A stretch of 62,620 bases of DNA from JAXMEB01 sp046348545 (GTDB taxonomy: Bacteria; Pseudomonadota; Gammaproteobacteria; Berkiellales; Berkiellaceae). Under the pieces are notes generated by a model. That model saw nothing but the letters and a program-made list of their open reading frames with translations. It did no database searches and was not told where the DNA came from. The translations under genes were made by a program, and so were the position numbers. Of this stretch, positions 26,800 through 36,358 are shown one piece after another. Within the stretch, counting starts at the first letter, position 1, and every line of letters starts with the position of its first letter. The DNA is taken from NCBI GenBank assembly GCA_046348545.1, contig JAXMEB010000008.1, forward strand, positions 1 to 62,620, in the 5' to 3' direction.

Positions 26800-27099
26800 T
26801 TAGTCTACCTCACCTTGCTCTTGCTCAAGTAGAGCAGCTAAATCATCCTCTGATAAAAGTGAGCTAGAGGAGTTTATTGGCGCATTCTTTTCCTCCAAAG
26901 TCAGCTCTTCATGCAAAACAGGCGTATCATAAAAAAGTTGTTCAACACCTGTATTGTTTAAAGCTGCTGTATCTCGCCAATCCGCTGAATTAGAAGGAAC
27001 ATAAGCCCATTCCTCTTCATCGTGGCCAGATTTAGTTAAATAGATAACACCTAAAGCCACTCCAAGCCCTACACCTAAGAATACGGGTAACCATTTCAT
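26800..27099 (-). CDS. Small single-span membrane protein in the damX position
   Basis: The 99-residue product has one N-terminal membrane helix (LPVFLGVGLGVALGVIYL) and a strongly acidic tail with many Glu and Asp. I know no family for it. Its ATG overlaps the aroB stop by 4 bp, so it is translationally coupled to aroB. In many gammaproteobacteria the gene after aroB is damX, which is also a single-span protein but much longer and with a SPOR domain; none is seen here. Confidence 0.6.
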   Translation of the reverse strand: MKWLPVFLGVGLGVALGVIYLTKSGHDEEEWAYVPSNSADWRDTAALNNTGVEQLFYDTPVLHEELTLEEKNAPINSSSSLLSEDDLAALLEQEQGEVD

Positions 27100-28223
27100 G
27101 TTTTCACCTCTAAGCTTGCACCCATGCGTAGCAGTGTAGATCTTAGCAAAGAAACAGACAAATCACTTACAACTTCAGGGAAACCTATATTTTTTAACAG
27201 AACAAAGCGCATGGATCCCAGATCATTCTTCTTATCATGCCACATCCCTGCAATCAACGCTTCTGCTGAAAGTTCTGGAGAGAGAGAAACAGGCAATCCA
27301 CACTGTATCAGCAAACCTTCAATACGACTTATTTCTGCTTCAGGAAATCCTCTTTCTTGCGAAAGATACAGCGCGTATAAAATACCAATTCCAACAGCTT
27401 CCCCGTGCAAGAATGTTTTAAAATGCGTCAATGCTTCTAAGGCATGCGCCAACGTATGTCCGAAATTAAGAAAGACTCTTAAGCCTCCGTTTTCTTTAGG
27501 ATCACGATTTACGAAATCGGATTTGATTGCACTACATTTTGAAACCATTTCGCAAAATATATCTGCATCGCGATTTAAAATACTACTCAGATGAGCTTCA
27601 ATCCAAGTCAAAAGACCAGGTTCAGCAATCAAACTATATTTGATGATTTCTGCTAACGCGCTGAACAACTCTCGTTGCGGTAGCGTTTCTAGAAAGCCAA
27701 TATGGTTAATCACACCTATTGGTTGATAAAACGAACCTATTAAGTTCTTTCCAAGAGGATGATTAATCGCGGTCTTACCCCCTACGCTAGCATCAACTTG
27801 CGCTAGGAGGGTTGTCGGGCATTGTAAAAATGATACCCCCCTTAAAAAGGTACTCGCTATAAACCCGGTCAGATCACCAACGACCCCTCCGCCTAGTGCA
27901 ATCAATAAGGCATCCCGGGTATAACGATGCTCAATAAGGTATGTCCATATTTGAGTAGCAATGCTGATTGATTTAGCTGTCTCATCAGGCTCTAAAACAA
28001 AGACCTCACATTTCGCTGATTGATAGAGGGCCTCGAAAAAATCTTGAGCTTGATCCAGAAGGCAGTCTGCAATATTTGAATCCGTTACAATCAGTATCTG
28101 ACGATAATCTGTTCGTGTGCTAGACAACTGCGCCCGAATCATCTCTAGCGATCCGAACAAATCCGTTGTTGTGATAATAGGGTAGCTTGAAGTTTCATCT
28201 ACTCGCACCCAAGTATCTATCAT
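27096..28223 (-). CDS. aroB: 3-dehydroquinate synthase
   Basis: AroB cyclises DAHP to 3-dehydroquinate using NAD, the second step of the shikimate pathway. Family landmarks are ALGGGVVGDLTGF, RGVSFLQCPTTLLAQVDASVGGK split across the NAD-binding core, and the metal ligands in FGHTLAHALE and LHGEAV. I start it at ATG 28223 (MIDTWVRVDE), ten bases after aroK; the longer frame would overlap aroK by about 100 bp. Length is 375 residues. Confidence 0.95.
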   Translation of the reverse strand: MIDTWVRVDETSSYPIITTTDLFGSLEMIRAQLSSTRTDYRQILIVTDSNIADCLLDQAQDFFEALYQSAKCEVFVLEPDETAKSISIATQIWTYLIEHRYTRDALLIALGGGVVGDLTGFIASTFLRGVSFLQCPTTLLAQVDASVGGKTAINHPLGKNLIGSFYQPIGVINHIGFLETLPQRELFSALAEIIKYSLIAEPGLLTWIEAHLSSILNRDADIFCEMVSKCSAIKSDFVNRDPKENGGLRVFLNFGHTLAHALEALTHFKTFLHGEAVGIGILYALYLSQERGFPEAEISRIEGLLIQCGLPVSLSPELSAEALIAGMWHDKKNDLGSMRFVLLKNIGFPEVVSDLSVSLLRSTLLRMGASLEVKT

Positions 28224-28233
28224 CACAATTTGC

Positions 28234-28770
28234 TTAAGCCAGGTTTTCTTTCTCAAGCAAACGAATGACATCGAGCGCAACAGACCGCACCGTTCGAGTG
28301 TCTGTTGGTACGGTAACATCCGCAATCTCAAGGTAAAGCGGCTCTCTTTCCTGCATCAATGCTGTCAAAAATTCAACGGAATTTTCTTTGTCGATATTCT
28401 GCAAAAGTGGCCGTTTTTTATCACGCGCAGTCCGCTTAGCTTGTTGCTCAACTGTGGCAGAAAGATACACCACTGTTCCTCTGGCGGCTAAATGGTTTCG
28501 ATTGATAGGAGACATGATTGCACCCCCACCTGTCGCTAACACGATGCCCTTCTTCTGAGTCAGCTCTTCAATTACATTCTCTTCTCTGACACGAAAGCCT
28601 TCTTCGCCTTCCACATCAAATATCCAAGCAATATCAGCACCCGCTTTGGCTTCGATCTCTTGATCGCTATCATAGAACTCCAACTTGAGTTCCTTAGCCA
28701 ACTGCTTTCCAATGGTGCTTTTACCTGCGCCCATAGGGCCTATAAGAAACAGATTGACGGGTCGATTCAT
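28234..28770 (-). CDS. aroK: Shikimate kinase
   Basis: AroK phosphorylates shikimate at position 3 using ATP. The P-loop GPMGAGKSTIGK is at residues 11-22, and the shikimate-binding residues D in DSDQEIE, R in FRVREE and GGG in LATGGGAIM are present. The 178-residue length is typical. aroK directly followed by aroB downstream of pilQ is the usual gammaproteobacterial order. Confidence 0.97.
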   Translation of the reverse strand: MNRPVNLFLIGPMGAGKSTIGKQLAKELKLEFYDSDQEIEAKAGADIAWIFDVEGEEGFRVREENVIEELTQKKGIVLATGGGAIMSPINRNHLAARGTVVYLSATVEQQAKRTARDKKRPLLQNIDKENSVEFLTALMQEREPLYLEIADVTVPTDTRTVRSVALDVIRLLEKENLA

Positions 28771-28913
28771 TGTTGTATCTACTTCAAAATATTGTTGGTT
28801 GTAAGAAAATGAACAAACTAATCCTAGAGAAAGGCAATTTAGTAATTAGGATGCCTGTCTACCGTAACGACGTCAAGTACATTGTACCATAACAAAACAA
28901 ATATCACTGAGCA

Positions 28914-31028
28914 TCAGGATGATGCCGTGTCTTTAACAATTTTCGGTGTCACAAAAATCATCAATTCTTCACGGTTGTCCTTGATGTCTTTATCTCTAAA
29001 CAAAAATCCCACACCTGGCAAAGCGCCTAGAAATGGGACTCTCCGCACCGTATTATTTTTATCCTGCTTATAGATACCACCTAATACTACTGTTTCTCCA
29101 TTAGAGACCAGGACCTGCGTATGAATTTCCTTCGTATCGATTGTGGGAACACCATTAAAGACCTCAGTGCCCACATCGTCTTGATTCACAGTCAAATCCA
29201 AAATGATATTATCATTGGGCGTTATCTGTGGTGTCACTTCTAATCTCAAGACAGCCTTTTTGAAAGAAACCGATGCCGCTCCGCTTGAAGTCGCTTCTAG
29301 ATAGGGAACTTCCTTTCCAGATTCGATATGTGCTGTCTGTTGGTTGGAAGTCATAAGACGCGGGCTAGAAACAACCTTTGCCAATCCTTCACTTTCCAAG
29401 GCCTGCAACTCCAAATCTAAAATGGTACCACCCGGCAAAGACGCTATCGACAATCCAAATTGGCTACGGGCAACGCCCGCTGGCAATGATGGAAACAAAT
29501 TCGTATTCAATCGATTGTCCGTTGTAATCGCAGCAGGGGCAGATGTCCCCGTAGCAATAGCGCTAGAGGACGCACGATTACCTGAAATACCGAAAATAGG
29601 CTCTTTTCCTGGTTTCATTTTGATCGCGGTTCCGAAATTCACACCAAGCACTTCTTGAAAGTTATCTTTCGCAAAGACGACTCGCGACTCTATCAGAACT
29701 TGCCTAACGGGAACATCTAAGCGATTCACCAATCCTCGAATCTCATCCAATTTATTAGCCGTATCTTGGACAAGCAAAATATTAGTACGCTCATCAACCG
29801 ACACATTACCTCGTGATGAAAGGAGTGATGTTTTTTCATCTTTCAAGAGCGTTGCTAATTCAGCTGCTTTTGCGAAATTGACTTGAATATATTCTGTGCG
29901 AAGAGGCGCTAAATCCTGAACTTGTTGATCAGTTTGCAATTCAAGCTTTTCACGTGCAGAAATTTCTTCACTTGGGCCAATGAAAAGAACATTGCCCATT
30001 TTCCGCTTATCAAGCCCCTTTGTTTTAAGAATGATATCAAGAGCCTGATCCCAGGGGACATTTTTAAGACGAAGGGTAACATTACCTCGAACGGTATCAG
30101 AGGCAACCATGTTTAGACCGGTAAAATCAGCGATTAATTGTAAGACTGAGCGTACTTCAATATCTTGGAAATTAAGAGAAAGTCTTTCACCGGTATACTG
30201 TTGCTTTTCCAGCGTTTGCTTCTCTTTTTCTTCTTTTGAAAGGGGTTTAACCTCTATAGTGAAACGTTTATCTGCTTGAAAGGCAACGTTCTCACTAAAT
30301 CCATCGATGCTCACCTGCATCTCGACATCTTTACCCGTTTGAACCGTATTGATGCTCTGAATCGGCGTTCCAAAATCAGTCACATCCAATTTTCGCTGCA
30401 TCGCTTCAGAAATAGTTGTCCCAAGAAAACGAACAATGATCTTGCTGCCTTGTTCTTTAAAATCAATTGGCACTTTCGAATCACTCAAATCAATTAATAT
30501 CAAGCCTTCTTGACTAGCCCCGCGTCTAAAATCAATATTGCGAACACTGTGTTTACCTTCATCTTGTTTATTGATGACCTGACCCTGAAAAGGGTCGTTT
30601 GCTGGCCGAGTTGTTTTTGAAGATGATGCTTGAGACAACGTCACATAAACATATTTGCCTTCTACACGAGTTTCGTAAGGTACTGTCTCATTCACATCAA
30701 GGACAACACGCGTCCTATCTTTCGTTGAGACCGTCGAAACACGTTTCAAAACACCCGTGTTAAAATCAATTTTTGCTTGCTCTCGTTCTAGCTTGCTAAC
30801 AACGCCTGGAAAATCTAACACAACTCTATTGGGATGGTTTGTTGAAAAGGTCAGCGGCTCAGAGACCGGCAGTGACATTTCAAATTGTAATCGAACTCGG
30901 TTTCCCTCGAGCGTGTTGAGCTTTACATCTTGTAAAACAGGTCCGGCTGCAAAGCAAATGAGCGGGCAGAATGTGGCTATTGCGCAAGTTAAAATTTGTA
31001 TCCATTTATTAATGTTTACCCTAATCAT
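28914..31028 (-). CDS. pilQ: Type IV pilus secretin PilQ
   Basis: PilQ forms the outer-membrane pore through which type IV pili pass. A signal peptide (to about residue 28) is followed by two AMIN peptidoglycan-binding domains, a secretin/TonB short N-terminal domain (LNFQDIEVRSVLQLIADFTGLN), an N1-type domain and the C-terminal secretin beta-barrel domain with VPYLEA and VVLGGIY. The length (704) is normal. It closes the pilMNOPQ operon; about 140 bp separate it from aroK. Confidence 0.96.
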   Translation of the reverse strand: MIRVNINKWIQILTCAIATFCPLICFAAGPVLQDVKLNTLEGNRVRLQFEMSLPVSEPLTFSTNHPNRVVLDFPGVVSKLEREQAKIDFNTGVLKRVSTVSTKDRTRVVLDVNETVPYETRVEGKYVYVTLSQASSSKTTRPANDPFQGQVINKQDEGKHSVRNIDFRRGASQEGLILIDLSDSKVPIDFKEQGSKIIVRFLGTTISEAMQRKLDVTDFGTPIQSINTVQTGKDVEMQVSIDGFSENVAFQADKRFTIEVKPLSKEEKEKQTLEKQQYTGERLSLNFQDIEVRSVLQLIADFTGLNMVASDTVRGNVTLRLKNVPWDQALDIILKTKGLDKRKMGNVLFIGPSEEISAREKLELQTDQQVQDLAPLRTEYIQVNFAKAAELATLLKDEKTSLLSSRGNVSVDERTNILLVQDTANKLDEIRGLVNRLDVPVRQVLIESRVVFAKDNFQEVLGVNFGTAIKMKPGKEPIFGISGNRASSSAIATGTSAPAAITTDNRLNTNLFPSLPAGVARSQFGLSIASLPGGTILDLELQALESEGLAKVVSSPRLMTSNQQTAHIESGKEVPYLEATSSGAASVSFKKAVLRLEVTPQITPNDNIILDLTVNQDDVGTEVFNGVPTIDTKEIHTQVLVSNGETVVLGGIYKQDKNNTVRRVPFLGALPGVGFLFRDKDIKDNREELMIFVTPKIVKDTASS

Positions 31029-31053
31029 ACGCTTCTCTCCAAGTTGAGCGCGC

Positions 31054-31584
31054 TCATTCTACAATAAGCGCCATGGATGCCTGTCTTTCTTGCCATCCAC
31101 CTCGGCCATCCGTCACGATCTCTTTTAGCTCTATCTTCTCATCATCGATCTGTTCAACACGGCCATGATTTTGCCCGAGAAAGTTACCCACCGTAATACG
31201 ATGCGCACTCCCATCCTTATCGACAATGATGGCCCATTTCCGTCCTTCTCGTTCAAGTGTCCCGACCATCCTCAGGGTATCAAGCGGGTAATTCTCCAAC
31301 AATTCTTTTCGTCGTTCAACATCGGGATGAATTCCATTCTCTGCATGCACGTTATCGACTTCTTCTTCAGGCTCAGGTGGTGCAAAGGGGCTTCGCAAAT
31401 CTTGAGCGCTGTAGGTAAATCCTTGATAAGGCTTCACTTCTGGCAAGGGCTCAATGGGTCTTGCTGGCCTGGCTTTTATTTTTTGAACATAATTTTTTAA
31501 TTCAGTCACACTTTCTTCATTCCCACATCCAAAAAGACAGATCAGCAATCCAAAAAGAAGACAAATGCTAATTGGCTTTTTCAT
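31054..31584 (-). CDS. pilP: Type IV pilus assembly lipoprotein PilP
   Basis: PilP is an inner-membrane lipoprotein that links the PilMNO platform to the PilQ secretin. The lipobox LFGC is near residue 21, and the C-terminal beta domain (SAQDLRSPF, LRMVGTLEREGRKWAIIVD) is recognisable. ATG 31584 has AAGGAG six bases upstream and overlaps the end of pilO by 17 bp; the ATG at 31590 sits directly on that ribosome site. Confidence 0.94.
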   Translation of the reverse strand: MKKPISICLLFGLLICLFGCGNEESVTELKNYVQKIKARPARPIEPLPEVKPYQGFTYSAQDLRSPFAPPEPEEEVDNVHAENGIHPDVERRKELLENYPLDTLRMVGTLEREGRKWAIIVDKDGSAHRITVGNFLGQNHGRVEQIDDEKIELKEIVTDGRGGWQERQASMALIVE

Positions 31585-32179
31585 TTCCATCTCCTTCAGC
31601 CATATAGCGATAAGTCTTTGCCGTCACGTTCATTAATAAACTGTTCCCAGATTGATCACTTGTACTGGCGTTACGGATAACAAAATCATGCAAAGTGACA
31701 ATTCGAGGCAATGCTGCAACATTGCTGATGAAATCGGCAAGCTGGTGATACGAGCCCACAACCGATATTTCTATCGGCAATTCAACATAGAAATCGATAT
31801 TTTTCTCAGGCTGTAAACGAATAGCTTTAAATTCAAGTCCCGCAGCTAACCCCTGATGTGAAATGTCCTCTAATAAGCCCGGCACCTCTGTCTTTTCTGG
31901 AAGCTGCCTGAGCAGAGCGCCAAATGATGCCTCCATTGTCTCCATCTGTTTCTTGTAAGCATCCAGATTGGCGGCTTTGTCTTGCTTAGATTCAAATGTT
32001 AATTTTAGACTCACTTCTTCTCTTTCGGCACTTCCAAGGTCTTCAACTTGAGTTTTAATATCAAACCAATACCCTAGAAAAATCAATACCAGACAGACAA
32101 ACCCAATTGCTAGAGCTTGTGCTGAAACCGGCCAAGCTGCAATATCATCAAATTCTAATTCATTGAGGTCGAATTTCAT
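31568..32179 (-). CDS. pilO: Type IV pilus assembly protein PilO
   Basis: PilO is an inner-membrane protein with one helix (about residues 22-40) and a periplasmic ferredoxin-like domain; it pairs with PilN in the pilus alignment complex. Coiled-coil sequence follows the helix. The 203-residue length fits. Its ATG overlaps the pilN stop by 4 bp, so the genes are coupled. Confidence 0.94.
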   Translation of the reverse strand: MKFDLNELEFDDIAAWPVSAQALAIGFVCLVLIFLGYWFDIKTQVEDLGSAEREEVSLKLTFESKQDKAANLDAYKKQMETMEASFGALLRQLPEKTEVPGLLEDISHQGLAAGLEFKAIRLQPEKNIDFYVELPIEISVVGSYHQLADFISNVAALPRIVTLHDFVIRNASTSDQSGNSLLMNVTAKTYRYMAEGDGNEKAN

Positions 32180-32763
32180 GGGGTCTTATTCGTTTCCACT
32201 TTGTTCTCAAAAACCTGCATGTTAAAACCAATCATATTATCATGCTCTTTTGGCGCTTGCTGTTTATCAGCTAATTGATCGGCCTGTATAAAACTCAGCA
32301 CCGGCGAGTACAACCAATTAGATGATTCTATATTACGCATGAATTTAGAAACACGCGTGTTGGATTCTGCCTTACCTTCAACCAATAACCGCCCGTCAGC
32401 ACGTGTCAAACTAACTAAAAACAATCCATCAGGCACTGTCCTTGAAACAACATCAAATAGACGAACAATATGTGGTCGATTGCTTTGTAATTGTTGGATA
32501 ATATCCATCCTTGCGAGCAAACGTTCTTTTTCTTTTTGAAGTCCTTCAATTTCTGCAATTTGCCTATCTAGCTGAGAAATTTCTTGTTTCAAATATCCAT
32601 TTTTTTCTAACTGATACTCAATTTGATGCTTAAAAAATAGATGTATAGAAAACACCAACAATGCTGAAAGACCTGCACACCCGCTCATTAATGCGAAAAA
32701 TTCTTTCTTTTTCTGATTTTTTCTCTCTTCACGCCAAGGCAGTAGATTGATATTCACGGTCAC
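32176..32763 (-). CDS. pilN: Type IV pilus assembly protein PilN
   Basis: PilN carries the short cytoplasmic motif NINLLPWREER that docks into PilM, then one membrane helix and a coiled coil leading to a periplasmic domain. I start it at GTG 32763, nine bases after AAGGAG, because this GTGA overlaps the pilM stop and gives the conserved N-terminus. A TTG at 32793 would add ten residues with no family match. Confidence 0.93.
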   Translation of the reverse strand: MTVNINLLPWREERKNQKKKEFFALMSGCAGLSALLVFSIHLFFKHQIEYQLEKNGYLKQEISQLDRQIAEIEGLQKEKERLLARMDIIQQLQSNRPHIVRLFDVVSRTVPDGLFLVSLTRADGRLLVEGKAESNTRVSKFMRNIESSNWLYSPVLSFIQADQLADKQQAPKEHDNMIGFNMQVFENKVETNKTP

Positions 32764-33830
32764 CCTTGAAAACTCCTTAACGCTAACCCACAACAGATCA
32801 TGAGTGAAGAAGCATCTGCACTAATGGCAAGACCACTGACTTTGGGACCTAAAGGCATATACGCAAAGGGATTAGCAACGGTTGTGAGCGTTCCGAGTTT
32901 TTCTTCAATCGTACCTGCCAAGCCTTGAATACTAGAAGTTCCACCTGCCAGTACAATGTGATCGATGTCGGTATATTCACTCGAAGAAAAGAAGAACTGC
33001 AATGAACGACTCACTTGCTGGACAACCGCTTCCTTGTAGGGATTCAATACCTCCGTCAAATACTCTTCCGGTAAACCACCTTGTTTTTTTGCCATGCCTG
33101 CTTCTTCATAGCTCAAGCCGTAGCGCCTTTGAATTTCTTCGGTCAGTTGTTTACCGCCAAATATTTGTTCACGAGTATAAACTGTTTGCCTGTTATGCAA
33201 CACATTCAGCGTAGTACGTGTTGAGCCAATATCTACCACAGCCACTGTCTTATTTAAACCTTTGTCTGGCAATTGATCGGCAACCAACTGAAAAGCACGG
33301 TCAATCGCATAAAATTCAATATCAACGACTTTGGCAGCTAGTCCCGCAATACTCAACACCTCCATTCGAGATTGAACATATTCCGTACGACAGGCTGCTA
33401 ATAAGACATCCAACATACCGGATGATTTTTGTGACGGCCCTAATATTTGGAAATCTAAATTGACTTCTTCTAAAGGATAAGGAATATATTTATCTGCCTC
33501 TAAACTAAGTTGAATAGATATCTCACTTTCTGTGAGATCAGCACTCATTTGGATCGTTTTAGTGATAACGGCTGAACCTGCTACTGCGACCGCACCATAT
33601 TTAGCTGCCGTTCGCGACCGCTTAAGGGCCCTCTCAAGTGCCTCACCTACAATTTGAGGATCCTTAATTTCCGTTTCCACCATAGCCTCAGCAGGCAAAG
33701 GCTCTACAGCATAGCTTTCAACGCAATAGCCATGAGGAGATTGAGTAAGCTCGAGCACCTTGACGGCTGCTGAACTAATATCTATCCCCAACAAATGAGG
33801 CAGCTTTCGACGAAATAAGTTATTTAACAT
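32760..33830 (-). CDS. pilM: Type IV pilus assembly ATPase-like protein PilM
   Basis: PilM is an actin-like (FtsA-fold) cytoplasmic protein that binds the PilN tail. It begins LLGIDISSAAVKVLEL (phosphate-1 motif) and has VVDIGSTRTTLNVL and VLAGGTSSIQGL, the other nucleotide-fold motifs. Length (356) is standard. It is the first gene of pilMNOPQ and diverges from mrcA; a TATAAT lies directly against its ATG but has no matching -35. Confidence 0.95.
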   Translation of the reverse strand: MLNNLFRRKLPHLLGIDISSAAVKVLELTQSPHGYCVESYAVEPLPAEAMVETEIKDPQIVGEALERALKRSRTAAKYGAVAVAGSAVITKTIQMSADLTESEISIQLSLEADKYIPYPLEEVNLDFQILGPSQKSSGMLDVLLAACRTEYVQSRMEVLSIAGLAAKVVDIEFYAIDRAFQLVADQLPDKGLNKTVAVVDIGSTRTTLNVLHNRQTVYTREQIFGGKQLTEEIQRRYGLSYEEAGMAKKQGGLPEEYLTEVLNPYKEAVVQQVSRSLQFFFSSSEYTDIDHIVLAGGTSSIQGLAGTIEEKLGTLTTVANPFAYMPLGPKVSGLAISADASSLMICCGLALRSFQG

Positions 33831-34014
33831 ATTATAATATGGCGCTAGCCCTCTTATCTTTCAGTATGGACCCAGTTTTAACACTAAAAAAGTGCACCGC
33901 TTTTTGATCGCGTTTATCCTTATGCTAGACCCTAATACGAAACTATCAACTAATTTAATTAACTTAGCTCTAAATTTGCTTCGATAAGGTTGGTTGTTTG
34001 ATATAATGGGGCGC

Positions 34015-36333
34015 ATGAAAAGTTTAGTTCGCATCTTCCTTCAGGTCTTACTCAGCACGGCTGTAGCCGGACTCTGCGCAGGCATTGTGGTTATCTTGTA
34101 TACCAACGCTAAATTGCCTTCTGTCGATATCTTGGAAGATATACAACTCCAAGTTCCACTTCGCATCTTCACTTCGGATGGTAAACTGATTGCTGAATAT
34201 GGTGAAAAGCGACGCATTCCCATCTCAATTGAAAAGATACCTGACCAACTTATATTGGCAGTATTGGCCACAGAAGATAGACGCTTTTATGAACATCATG
34301 GGATCGATTTTAGAGGCCTAGCTAGAGCAAGCATCCATCTCCTAACTCATGGGAATAAAGGTCAAGGTGCTAGCACGATCACCATGCAAGTTGCTCGTAA
34401 CTTTTTCTTGACCCGCAAAAAGACGTTTAGTCGAAAAATAAATGAGATGCTTCTTGCACTTAAGATTGAGAAAGAACTCTCGAAAGATAAAATATTAGAG
34501 CTTTACCTCAATAAAATTTACTTTGGAAAAAGAGCATATGGTGTTGCAGCGGCGGCTGAAGTCTATTACGGAACCACTGTCGATCAGCTCACATTACCTC
34601 AAATGGCAATGCTAGCCGGTCTACCTCAAGCCCCTTCAGCCATTAATCCGCTCAATAATCCTGTGGCTGCTCTAAAACGAAGAAATCACGTTTTATCTCG
34701 AATGTACCACTATGGCTTTATTAATGAAACGGCTTACAAAGTTGCGATCAAAGCACCTTTAAATGCAAGCTTTCATCATCGCAAAGCAGAAGTCAATGCA
34801 CCCTATGTTGCTGAGATGGCGAGACAAGCCTTGTTACAGAAATTTGGCTCTAATGTTTATACCCTTGGTATAGAAGCTTACACTACCGTGGATAGCAACT
34901 TGCAGCAAATAGCTCAGGATGCGCTTCAACTTGGATTAATTGATTATGACAGACGGCACGGTTATCGCGGGGCTATTAAAAAGATCGATTTATCAGCGCC
35001 ATCTGAACAGCAGATTAGCCAATTAAAAAGCATTCCCATACCCGCCCGTCTGATGCCTGCCTTAATCCTCAAGATGAGTGAAAATGCTGCAGTAGCGTTA
35101 CTGCCAAATGGACAACACATCACCATTCCATTCAGTGAGATGAAATGGGCGCGCAAGTCTCTTGAGAACGGAAAGTTAGGTCCTGCACCTTCAGTACCCA
35201 GTGATGTGCTTGCAACAGGCGATGTGATTTATGCTAAAGCTGGGAATAATAGTTGGGAACTAGGACAACTTCCCACTGTCGGAGGTGCGTTCGTTGCGCT
35301 ATCACCCAAAGATGGCGCAATTAAAGCACTGGTCGGTGGCTATGATTTTCATCTTTCATCTTTTAATAGAGCCACACAAGCCTTAAGACAACCTGGTTCT
35401 AATTTCAAGCCTTTCATTTATGCTGCAGCACTCGAACAAGGGTATACAGCTGCCTCTGTTATTAACGATGCGCCTGTCGTTTTCCAAGATGCCCAATTAG
35501 AAACGATATGGCGGCCACAGAATGATACCCAACGATTTTATGGCCCAACTAGACTACGGGTGGGTCTTGCAAAATCTCGCAACCTTGTTTCTATACGACT
35601 GCTGCAATCAATGGGGATGCGTAATGCATTAAAAGTATTAGAACGTTTTGGTTTTGAAAGAAGTGCTCTCCCCAATGGTCTTTCACTTGCTTTAGGCACA
35701 ATTGGTGTTCACCCCATTGATATTGCCGCTGGTTATGCAACTTTCGCAAACGGTGGTCTACGCGTCAATCCTTATATCATTAATCACATTGAAGATAATT
35801 CTAAAAGGATACTCTCTCAAGCAACACCATCTGAAAACGAGCGTATTATTTCTGAACAAACTGCTTACATCATGACTTCGATGCTGCAAGATGCTATTCA
35901 AATGGGTACAGGTCAACGCGCAAAAAGTTTAAATCGACCTGACTTGGCGGGTAAAACCGGCACAACCAATAAAAAAATGGATGCCTGGTACACTGGGTAT
36001 AATCAAGACCTAGTCGCTACCGCATGGGTTGGGTTTGATGATTCAAAATCAACTGAAGAATATGGTTCGCAAGCAGCCCTACCGATCTGGATGCAATTTA
36101 TGCAAGCTGCCCTACAAGGCACAACCCCTAAACCTTTTATTCAACCCCCCGGATTAGTGACGGTGCGAATCGATCCCTCAACTGGCATGCTGGCACGCTC
36201 TGGACAACCCAATGCCATTTTCGAAGTCTTCACGCAAGACACCGTGCCTGGGCGAACTGCACCACTACAAGCCCCTAAAGGCAGCGTGTCGATTACGCCG
36301 AACGCAGGCAATTCGGAAGAGTCTCTGTTCTAA
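34015..36333 (+). CDS. mrcA: Class A penicillin-binding protein 1A
   Basis: PBP1A is a membrane-anchored enzyme that polymerises glycan strands and cross-links peptidoglycan. One N-terminal membrane helix is followed by the GT51 glycosyltransferase domain (ATEDRRFYEHHG, QGASTITMQVARN, KIYFGKRAYG) and a transpeptidase domain with SNFK as the SxxK motif, SRN and KTGTT. At 772 residues it is complete. ATG 34015 fits the family; ATG 34006 and TTG 33994 are alternatives, none with a good ribosome site. It diverges from pilM, the typical arrangement. Confidence 0.95.
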   Translation: MKSLVRIFLQVLLSTAVAGLCAGIVVILYTNAKLPSVDILEDIQLQVPLRIFTSDGKLIAEYGEKRRIPISIEKIPDQLILAVLATEDRRFYEHHGIDFRGLARASIHLLTHGNKGQGASTITMQVARNFFLTRKKTFSRKINEMLLALKIEKELSKDKILELYLNKIYFGKRAYGVAAAAEVYYGTTVDQLTLPQMAMLAGLPQAPSAINPLNNPVAALKRRNHVLSRMYHYGFINETAYKVAIKAPLNASFHHRKAEVNAPYVAEMARQALLQKFGSNVYTLGIEAYTTVDSNLQQIAQDALQLGLIDYDRRHGYRGAIKKIDLSAPSEQQISQLKSIPIPARLMPALILKMSENAAVALLPNGQHITIPFSEMKWARKSLENGKLGPAPSVPSDVLATGDVIYAKAGNNSWELGQLPTVGGAFVALSPKDGAIKALVGGYDFHLSSFNRATQALRQPGSNFKPFIYAAALEQGYTAASVINDAPVVFQDAQLETIWRPQNDTQRFYGPTRLRVGLAKSRNLVSIRLLQSMGMRNALKVLERFGFERSALPNGLSLALGTIGVHPIDIAAGYATFANGGLRVNPYIINHIEDNSKRILSQATPSENERIISEQTAYIMTSMLQDAIQMGTGQRAKSLNRPDLAGKTGTTNKKMDAWYTGYNQDLVATAWVGFDDSKSTEEYGSQAALPIWMQFMQAALQGTTPKPFIQPPGLVTVRIDPSTGMLARSGQPNAIFEVFTQDTVPGRTAPLQAPKGSVSITPNAGNSEESLF

Positions 36334-36344
36334 TCTGAGACTCT

Positions 36345-36358
36345 TATACCCTTCACAG
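36345..36358. repeat. Solitary RepA end containing the hisIE stop codon
   Basis: TATACCCTTCACAG is identical to the first 14 bp of RepA plus its TA flank, but nothing else of the element follows. On the minus strand it reads CTGTGAAGGGTATA, and the TGA in it is the stop codon of hisIE. It may be a chance match or the scar of an old insertion. Confidence 0.4.

Noticed and set aside
33995..34014. TATAAT directly upstream of mrcA, and a similar one directly against the pilM start
   Set aside because: Neither has a -35 element at 16-18 bp, and both would give leaderless or start-codon-less messages. I do not call them promoters.
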